From Oscillospiraceae bacterium (GTDB lineage: Bacteria > Bacillota > Clostridia > Oscillospirales > Acutalibacteraceae): a DNA stretch of 6,553 bases. Positions 1 to 5,074 of this stretch are shown here, in pieces. The stretch lies in NCBI GenBank assembly GCA_003505905.1, contig DNXM01000017.1, forward strand, positions 1 to 6,553. Direction: 5' to 3'. The notes beneath the pieces are model-generated. The model made no database searches and was not told the origin of the DNA. It saw only the letters and a list, made by a program, of their open reading frames with translations. Both the position numbers and the translations under genes were made by a program. Position 1 is the stretch's first letter, and each line of letters begins with the position of its first letter.

Positions 1-950
1 CCGCTCATTTCCTCTTCCCAATAGCCGCCGGGACCCGTGTGCAAGCCGTAGGTCAGGCGGATGCCCTGATAGAGGATGGAGGAGCAGTTGACATGATCGT
101 GACCGCAGATGATATTCTTCGTACCAAGCTCTTTGCAAAGACCGAAGAACGGACTGGTTGCGTTTGAATAGCAAACCTCTTCATGGTTGACACCGAACGA
201 GGTTGCGGCATAATCCCCGACAAAGCAGTTCTTTTGCTTGTCATACGCCTGCGCATAGGCGGTGGCAAATTCGGGCACGGGAATGTGGAAGAAAACCGAG
301 CTTTCCACCGTTCTGCCCTCTTTTTTCGCAACACCCTCAAGCACCCAGCGGTACCATGCCTGCTGGTCGGCGTTGATGAATTCATCGCCGTCGTGGCTGT
401 CCATCATCACAACGGTGTGAATCACCTTGCCGTTTTCGGTGATATTGATGGCATAGTTACCGTAGCCCATGCCCTTCGGACCGAATTTGAAAATGCAGTT
501 TTTCGCTTCATAAAGCTTGTAGGCGCACCAAAACTCGCTGATACAGCACGAGCCGTCGTGGTTGCCCATAACCGGTGCCCACGGGATGCCGAAGCGGTCA
601 ATGTCCTTAATCAATTTCAAATAGGCGCTTGTGCACCAGCCGTTGTCACCCGTGACGGTAATCAAATCGGGATTGGTTTCTTTGATAAGCTTATATATGG
701 TCTGCGTTGCAGCGCGACCGAGCTCACCCTGCGCATCCCACTTTTCAATTTGAACATCGGTAAAGTTGAGGATTACAAAATCTTCTTTCGGGTCTTTTTT
801 CAGCTCGATGCAATAGTCGGAGGTGTAGGTTTGTTCGGGTGACCAAGCTTCAAAAAAGCTGTCCTCACCCTTGAAGAGCGACGCCCAAACCGGCGAAAGA
901 ATTTGCGGAATAGCAAGAACAAGCACAAGAATTGTTTTCAAATATTTCAT
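1..950 (-). CDS. Exported metallophosphoesterase, Dcr2/PAP29-like (C-terminus cut by window edge)
   Basis: This is a calcineurin-like, two-metal phosphoesterase; 316 codons are visible and the 3' end lies beyond base 1. Seen in order: a hydrophobic N-terminus (about residues 6-23, after K2 and K5) that reads as a signal peptide with a plausible cleavage after VWA (21-23), or as a membrane anchor; metal motif I as FTDVQ (D65, Q67); TGDN (100-103); GNHD (129-132); MMDSHD (182-187); FFHIPVPE (220-227); and GHDH (283-286), followed by TGPGGY (305-310). The FFHIP and TGxGGY blocks resemble the Dcr2 / plant PAP29 branch. The usual DxH of motif I is DxQ here. The protein is cysteine-rich for an exported one (11 Cys). 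The ATG at 948-950 has AAGAGG seven bases upstream. It follows the mannosidase terminator and I see no clear promoter of its own, so it probably depends on read-through. Little of the C-terminus should be missing. The substrate is unknown: a phosphomonoester or phosphodiester is expected from the fold. The family call is firm, the subfamily moderately so. Confidence 0.88.
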   Translation of the reverse strand, partial: MKYLKTILVLVLAIPQILSPVWASLFKGEDSFFEAWSPEQTYTSDYCIELKKDPKEDFVILNFTDVQIEKWDAQGELGRAATQTIYKLIKETNPDLITVTGDNGWCTSAYLKLIKDIDRFGIPWAPVMGNHDGSCCISEFWCAYKLYEAKNCIFKFGPKGMGYGNYAINITENGKVIHTVVMMDSHDGDEFINADQQAWYRWVLEGVAKKEGRTVESSVFFHIPVPEFATAYAQAYDKQKNCFVGDYAATSFGVNHEEVCYSNATSPFFGLCKELGTKNIICGHDHVNCSSILYQGIRLTYGLHTGPGGYWEEEMS

Positions 951-977
951 ACAACTGCCTCTTTTCCGGATTTTGAT

Positions 978-1010
978 AAAAAGTCAAAACGGGACTGCGT
1001 AACAGCCCCG
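978..1010 (-). terminator. Rho-independent terminator after the MngB-like mannosidase
   Basis: Read on the minus strand, an 8-bp stem (CGGGGCTG / CAGTCCCG, one G-T wobble) with a TTACG loop occupies 1010-990 and is followed by TTTTGACTTTTT. It begins ten bases after the mannosidase stop codon and lies before the phosphoesterase start. It should end, or partly attenuate, transcription of the HAD-mannosidase unit. The T tract is interrupted by GAC, so termination may be incomplete. Confidence 0.8.
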
Positions 1011-1019
1011 TTTATTCTG

Positions 1020-3872
1020 TTAGCCGATAAATTTCAAGGTAAGAATCTTCTTGCCGGTGATTTCAAAATCAACAAAGCCGTCGGCATTGAGCGCAAGGTC
1101 TTTCTCATCCTTTTCCTCCAAGGTAACGAGCTGGACCTTTGACCACGGCTTGCCGGTGTATGCGGGCAATTCAAATTCCGCCTTTTGACGCTCAACCGGG
1201 GACTGCGGAGCCGCAGGAGCAATGCCGCCATTGACACGAATGGCGTTCTTCACCGCATTGTCGGACGGATTGAACAAACGAACAACCCAGCCTTCGCCGT
1301 CTTCGCTTCTCTTGATGGCGGAGATGTTGAGGTTTTCATCCTTCAGCTCGATAAAGGAATGGGTCATCGGCGTTTTGCCGTGTGCGGTCGGCGCAAGCTG
1401 TGCGGCGGTGAGATAGAGATTGAACTGCTCACTTGCCTGCCACAGGTTTGCTTCCTCCCAGTTGCCCTTATGCGGCATGAACGCATAGCGGAATGTGTTC
1501 TTGCCGATGCACTGTGAGCCCTTATCCCAATCGCTGTAATCCTGCATATCGGAGGTGACGCAAATGCGAAGCGGATAAGAACGCAGCAGGGTGATATACA
1601 TTGTTCTGCGCTCGTCATCGCCTGCTTCAAATGCCTTGATGCCGGTGTTGAGCAGAGCGGCGCCGATCTTGCCGTCCGTCAAATCAACAAATGAATTCAT
1701 GGGCATTTCGGTCATCGGAATTTCGTCATAGAGCGAATAATCGGGCTTCTCGATGGGTCTTGCAATAACATCGAATTGGCTCTGTGCCCACGAGTAATCC
1801 GCCTTCAAATCGGTCGGGAATGCAACCTGCAAATAGTGATCCTCGCAACGGTTATTGACGGTCGTTTCCACCTCAACCAAACGAGAGCCTTTGCGCAGGG
1901 TAATCACGGAATCAATGTCGATGGGCAGCTGATGCTCACTGCGGGAGCGCTCATCTGCACTGCGCTTTTCAGGCAGCATCCAGCGGTAGGAAACCTTGAA
2001 CGAGGTTTCGAATTCGCCCTGACGAAGCAAGGTGACAATCGGTCTTTCACTCAATGTGGTGAAGGTTTCGTCAAACTCGGGAACAACATGGTTCCACGGG
2101 TCACCGATTTCACCACTGTCCTTGAAGTAGTTCAAGGAGGTGTACTCTTTGCCGTTCTCCTTATCCACAACATCAAAAGTACCGTTGTCGTTGATGGTAA
2201 CTCGGAGGAATTCGTTTTCCATCACACGGTTGGACTTAAGCATGGTAACAGGGGTCGTCTTGCGGACATTGTGAAGCGGTTCCAGCTTAAAGGTGCGATA
2301 GCCCATAGCGGGAATATCCTTCACTTCAAGGGCAATCAAATACTGCTGCGTGTGCAGTACGTTCGCCGTGTCGTTCGGGTTTTGAATGATTTGGCGGTTA
2401 TCCTTGTTGGAAGAAATAATCTGATATTTATAGCTGTTGCCTTCTTCGTCGCTGATGCGGAACGAATCCGCCTTCCACTCCTGCGGAATTTCCACACGGA
2501 TGTTGACGGTTTCACTGCGCTTGAACGGAGCCGGGTTGAATACGACAATCGCCGCATCGTCACGGGAGAAAGAGGACAAATCAATATCGCCCGCAATATC
2601 CATAAACGCACGCTCAAACACGCACTTGGAAAGCTCGGAGGACTGACGGAAACGGGACATAACATCCTCATAAACGATATCACGACCGCAGGCACCGATG
2701 CTGTCATGGCCGTGGTTTTGAAGCAGGTAGTTGTAGGACAAATCCAAAAAGCCCTGCGGATAAACGGCGCCCTCAAAAGAAGCAAACACGGCAAACGGCT
2801 CGGCATAGTTGATTAAACGGCGCTCGGTGTCGAAGTTGGTCTGCTTGATGTAGGTACGGGCGGAAAGAATCCAACCGCACATGGAGCTGACGGAGCCCTT
2901 GGTGTAGGGGCAGCGCATTTCGCCCTTGAGCACAGGGGAATCGGGCTTGAAGCAGTCGATAACGCCCTGCTCCATCTCTTTTAAGGTGGAATGGAACACG
3001 CAGGCATTCGGCAAAGCGGCATCCAAATCCTCAATCAACTGAACCTCACGGGCATCGGGGCAGGAGGAATCGTGACCGTCGCTCCAAAAGCGGTGCGGTG
3101 TGGTCCAATCGTTATCCTGCTCACGGATTGCCTGGTCGGCACGGTCTTTGATATTCTCCTTGTGATACTCATAAAACGGATGCGTGTACTGATAGTCGAG
3201 CTTCCAATCACGGTCAATCAGCTTGAACACACCGTTGTTATCGTTCCAAACCATGTCACGGTTGTTCTCGTTTTGCTGGTTATAGTAAACGGGACGCTGA
3301 ACGACATACCAAACATTGTAACGGGGACGCTTGCCCAAACGGGACGCATAAATACGGGTGCCGTCGGGGCTTTCCCAATAGAACTCGGATTTCGGCGCAA
3401 CATATTCGTTGATGCCACGGTAGAACGAGGCAAAGTGAATGTCAAAGCCTGCGTAAATTTGAGGCAGCTGCGAAATTTGACCCCAGCCGAACGGCGAATA
3501 ACCCGTTTTGCTCACGCCGCCCATTTCACGAGCGATTTTGTGACCGAGGAGGAGGTTGCGAATGAGTGCCTCACTGCCGACGGTGTATTCATCCGGCAAA
3601 GCGAACCAGGGTCCGATGCCGATGCGGCCCTCGGAAACATACTTTTTGAACTTTTCTTTCTTTTCGGGATACACTTCGAGATAGTCCTGCACAGGCATCG
3701 TCTGGGAATCCAGATGGAAGTGACGGTAGCTCGGGAACTTATCCAAAATATCCATGAGCATATCCAGCATATAGCCCAGCATATACTGCGTGCGGCGAGC
3801 GGAAAAACGCCATTCACGGTCCCAGTGGGTGTTGGATATAAAGTGACACTGAATCTTATCTTTTTCGTCCAT
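1020..3872 (-). CDS. GH38 alpha-mannosidase, MngB-like, lacking the canonical nucleophile aspartate
   Basis: This is a complete 950-residue glycoside hydrolase family 38 protein with no signal peptide, so it is probably cytoplasmic. The N-terminal catalytic domain carries NTHWDREW (14-21), whose H16 and D18 match zinc ligands; GPWF (87-90); SDGHDSS (264-270); and NHGHDSIG (386-393), whose H389 matches the last zinc ligand. The C-terminal beta-sandwich region has VVFNPAPF, PAMGYRTF and VRLFNPSD blocks like those of E. coli MngB. It is longer than MngB (877 residues), mainly through an apparent insertion of about 45 residues between 172 and 263. The odd point is segment 124-140: MngB-type enzymes have GYLPDSFG, but this protein reads GYSPFGWG, so the catalytic Asp (also a zinc ligand) is replaced by F128 without a gap, or by S126 if FG is aligned. 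The known family reaction is hydrolysis of alpha-mannosides; whether this protein does so is open. The start is supported by AAAGGAG at 3880-3886, seven bases upstream and overlapping the HAD gene's TAA. That gene ends 12 bases away, so the two are co-transcribed and probably translationally coupled. Confidence 0.9.
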   Translation of the reverse strand: MDEKDKIQCHFISNTHWDREWRFSARRTQYMLGYMLDMLMDILDKFPSYRHFHLDSQTMPVQDYLEVYPEKKEKFKKYVSEGRIGIGPWFALPDEYTVGSEALIRNLLLGHKIAREMGGVSKTGYSPFGWGQISQLPQIYAGFDIHFASFYRGINEYVAPKSEFYWESPDGTRIYASRLGKRPRYNVWYVVQRPVYYNQQNENNRDMVWNDNNGVFKLIDRDWKLDYQYTHPFYEYHKENIKDRADQAIREQDNDWTTPHRFWSDGHDSSCPDAREVQLIEDLDAALPNACVFHSTLKEMEQGVIDCFKPDSPVLKGEMRCPYTKGSVSSMCGWILSARTYIKQTNFDTERRLINYAEPFAVFASFEGAVYPQGFLDLSYNYLLQNHGHDSIGACGRDIVYEDVMSRFRQSSELSKCVFERAFMDIAGDIDLSSFSRDDAAIVVFNPAPFKRSETVNIRVEIPQEWKADSFRISDEEGNSYKYQIISSNKDNRQIIQNPNDTANVLHTQQYLIALEVKDIPAMGYRTFKLEPLHNVRKTTPVTMLKSNRVMENEFLRVTINDNGTFDVVDKENGKEYTSLNYFKDSGEIGDPWNHVVPEFDETFTTLSERPIVTLLRQGEFETSFKVSYRWMLPEKRSADERSRSEHQLPIDIDSVITLRKGSRLVEVETTVNNRCEDHYLQVAFPTDLKADYSWAQSQFDVIARPIEKPDYSLYDEIPMTEMPMNSFVDLTDGKIGAALLNTGIKAFEAGDDERRTMYITLLRSYPLRICVTSDMQDYSDWDKGSQCIGKNTFRYAFMPHKGNWEEANLWQASEQFNLYLTAAQLAPTAHGKTPMTHSFIELKDENLNISAIKRSEDGEGWVVRLFNPSDNAVKNAIRVNGGIAPAAPQSPVERQKAEFELPAYTGKPWSKVQLVTLEEKDEKDLALNADGFVDFEITGKKILTLKFIG

Positions 3873-3879
3873 GTTCGTT

Positions 3880-3886
3880 CTCCTTT
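3880..3886 (-). promoter_or_regulatory. Ribosome binding site of the MngB-like mannosidase, overlapping the upstream stop
   Basis: On the minus strand AAAGGAG stands seven bases before the ATG at 3872. Its first two bases are the last two of the HAD gene's TAA stop (3885-3887). This fixes the start and suggests that ribosomes finishing the HAD gene re-initiate here, keeping the two proteins in proportion. Confidence 0.8.
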
Positions 3887-4880
3887 ATCCTTTGATGATT
3901 TTCATAATTTCTTCGAAGTTGTTACAGAAGTGCGAGCAGACCGCCTTGGTGCCGCTCGACTCAATGTTGCCGCCGGCAATACCGACGGTGGTGTAGCCTG
4001 CCAAACGCACCGAGCAAACACCTGCACCGCTGTCCTCAATGCCGATGACATGGTTACGGTCGGCAAACGCCTGACCCAAACCGACAATAGAGGTTTCGGA
4101 ATAGAGCCACGGGTGCGGCTTGGGCGAAAGCTCGCCGAGTGTGCCGACACTGCCCTTGCGAAGCGGGAAGCCTGCGGAAATGATGGCATCGTAAAAATCC
4201 TTCGGGTCACCCATGCCGAGGGTGCGGAAGGCAGAAAGAATTTCGGGCCATGCTTTTTCGTAAAGGCCGGAAGTGACCAAGCCGATTTTGATGCCCATGC
4301 TCTTAAGCTCGAGCAGGAAATCCTTGACACCGACGGTCGGCGTGAAGGCGCCGTCCTTGCCACGGCCTGCCATAATTTCTTCCATCTCACGGTGGGTATG
4401 TTCAAAATAGAAGTCACGGGCTTTTTCAAGCGATTCGCCGGGGCAGTATTTGTCAATGCAGTACTGCAAATGTTCGGAAACACTGTGACCGGAAACGAAC
4501 GGCAAGTCCGCCTCTTCCAATTCAAATTTCGGGTTGCCGAGCATACTTGCGGTGCTCATTTGGATAATCCAAATCCAAAAATCTTCACTGCGCACGGTCG
4601 TTCCGTCCAAATCCATCAACACGGCGCTGAGCGGATATTCGGTTTTGACGGGAGCAACGGGATAGTAAACAGGGTAAGCGATTGCGGATTTGACGCAAGC
4701 CAAGGAGTGCGTGCCGAACGAAACAAATTCAACCTTGTTGTCACCGGTGGCAACAACAAATTCAACACCGTTCTTTCCGGCAACAAACTTGCCGTCCTCC
4801 GTTGCGTTGAGCAGATGGAAACCGCTGTCGGCACCGACTTCGCCCAAATCCGGAATGTAGAGAGTCTTATCAAGAAGCAT
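3885..4880 (-). CDS. HAD-superfamily hydrolase, subfamily IA (beta-phosphoglucomutase/phosphatase-like), with N-terminal extension
   Basis: A 331-residue soluble protein. All four HAD motifs are visible: motif I DLDGT (90-94, nucleophile D90 and acid/base D92), motif II LVTSG (201-205), motif III lysine K254 in SPKPHP, and motif IV IEDSGAG (281-287, D283). A helical cap lies between motifs I and II (about 100-180), as in subfamily IA (beta-phosphoglucomutases and sugar-phosphate phosphatases). The catalytic aspartate would normally sit near the N-terminus; here about 83 residues precede the domain, predicted beta-rich and matching nothing I recognise. ATG 4878-4880 is preferred because AAAGGA lies nine bases upstream and the reading matches a promoter at 4914-4942. 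An in-frame ATG at 5024 would run through that promoter and add 48 residues of unlikely composition. It is the first gene of the leftward operon, 12 bases before the mannosidase. A role on sugar phosphates, such as mannose or other hexose phosphates released by the neighbours, is inferred. Mutase and phosphatase cannot be told apart from the sequence alone. Confidence 0.88.
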   Translation of the reverse strand: MLLDKTLYIPDLGEVGADSGFHLLNATEDGKFVAGKNGVEFVVATGDNKVEFVSFGTHSLACVKSAIAYPVYYPVAPVKTEYPLSAVLMDLDGTTVRSEDFWIWIIQMSTASMLGNPKFELEEADLPFVSGHSVSEHLQYCIDKYCPGESLEKARDFYFEHTHREMEEIMAGRGKDGAFTPTVGVKDFLLELKSMGIKIGLVTSGLYEKAWPEILSAFRTLGMGDPKDFYDAIISAGFPLRKGSVGTLGELSPKPHPWLYSETSIVGLGQAFADRNHVIGIEDSGAGVCSVRLAGYTTVGIAGGNIESSGTKAVCSHFCNNFEEIMKIIKG

Positions 4881-4889
4881 AGTTCGAGT

Positions 4890-4895
4890 TCCTTT
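4890..4895 (-). promoter_or_regulatory. Ribosome binding site deciding the HAD gene start
   Basis: AAAGGA on the minus strand is nine bases before the ATG at 4880. No comparable site precedes the farther in-frame ATG at 5024, so the shorter 331-residue reading is chosen. Confidence 0.75.
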
Positions 4896-4913
4896 CAAAA
4901 CAATATTCGTCTT

Positions 4914-4942
4914 ATAGTACCACATTTTCGGTAATAAGTAAA
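4914..4942 (-). promoter_or_regulatory. Sigma-A-like promoter of the HAD-mannosidase operon
   Basis: On the minus strand TTTACT (4942-4937) is followed after 17 bases by TACTAT (4919-4914), with TGG immediately before it forming an extended -10. Transcription would start near 4907 and give a leader of about 27 bases that contains the ribosome binding site. Read by eye against the consensus only. Confidence 0.6.
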
Positions 4943-4943
4943 T

Positions 4944-4963
4944 GAAAAAATTAAATTCTTTTC
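4944..4963. promoter_or_regulatory. Imperfect palindrome between the divergent promoters, possible operator
   Basis: The arms GAAAAAATT and ATTCTTTTC match as an inverted repeat at seven of nine positions around a TA centre. The element lies between the two -35 boxes, where one regulator could act on both operons. It is very A+T-rich, so the symmetry may be chance; it does not match a catabolite-responsive (CcpA) site. Confidence 0.25.
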
Positions 4964-4975
4964 TTCTTATCCATG

Positions 4976-5005
4976 TTGAAATACGGACTTGTTTTATGTT
5001 ATACT
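4976..5005 (+). promoter_or_regulatory. Sigma-A-like promoter of the rightward mannosidase
   Basis: TTGAAA (4976-4981) is followed after 18 bases by TATACT (5000-5005), preceded by TGT, an extended -10. Transcription would start near 5012, leaving a leader of about 63 bases. Both hexamers are close to consensus and the local DNA is A+T-rich, which makes this the stronger of the two divergent promoters. Confidence 0.68.
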
Positions 5006-5029
5006 GTAGGAGCATAATTTTCAAAACCG

Positions 5030-5053
5030 CAGGAGGCGAGCGTTCGGCTTCTG
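5030..5053 (+). other. Possible stem-loop in the leader of the rightward mannosidase mRNA
   Basis: CAGGAGGCG (5030-5038) can pair with CGGCTTCTG (5045-5053) around an AGCGTT loop, with one G-T wobble and one G-G mismatch. It ends six bases before the AAAGG ribosome binding site and holds a spare AGGAGG that has no start codon after it. It is not followed by a T run, so it is not a terminator. It may be chance. Confidence 0.3.
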
Positions 5054-5059
5054 TTCAAG

Positions 5060-5064
5060 AAAGG
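5060..5064 (+). promoter_or_regulatory. Ribosome binding site supporting a TTG start
   Basis: AAAGG(A), inside AAGAAAGGA at 5057-5065, is nine to ten bases before TTG 5075-5077. An in-frame TGA at 5069-5071 rules out any earlier start. The next in-frame ATG, at 5120, has no good binding site. Confidence 0.7.
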
Positions 5065-5074
5065 ATGTTGACTT

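Noticed and set aside
183..842. A 219-codon plus-strand frame opposite the phosphoesterase.
   Set aside because: The minus strand encodes all the metallophosphoesterase motifs across this stretch, so the plus-strand frame is a shadow.
960..989. TTGACT near 982-987 on the minus strand as the -35 box of a phosphoesterase promoter.
   Set aside because: It sits in the terminator T tract and no -10-like hexamer is found 16-18 bases downstream.
1776..2816. A 346-codon plus-strand frame inside the MngB-like mannosidase.
   Set aside because: It is antisense to a conserved region of a well-supported gene and has no motif or start signal of its own.
2991..4934. A 647-codon open frame on the plus strand, antisense to the mannosidase and HAD genes.
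   Set aside because: It is the complement of two genes with clear conserved motifs, spans their junction, shows no recognisable domain and has no convincing ribosome binding site. It is a codon-bias shadow.
4881..5024. A longer HAD protein starting at an ATG at 5024.
   Set aside because: The extra 48 codons cover the divergent promoters and lack a ribosome binding site; the ATG at 4880 has AAAGGA at the right distance.
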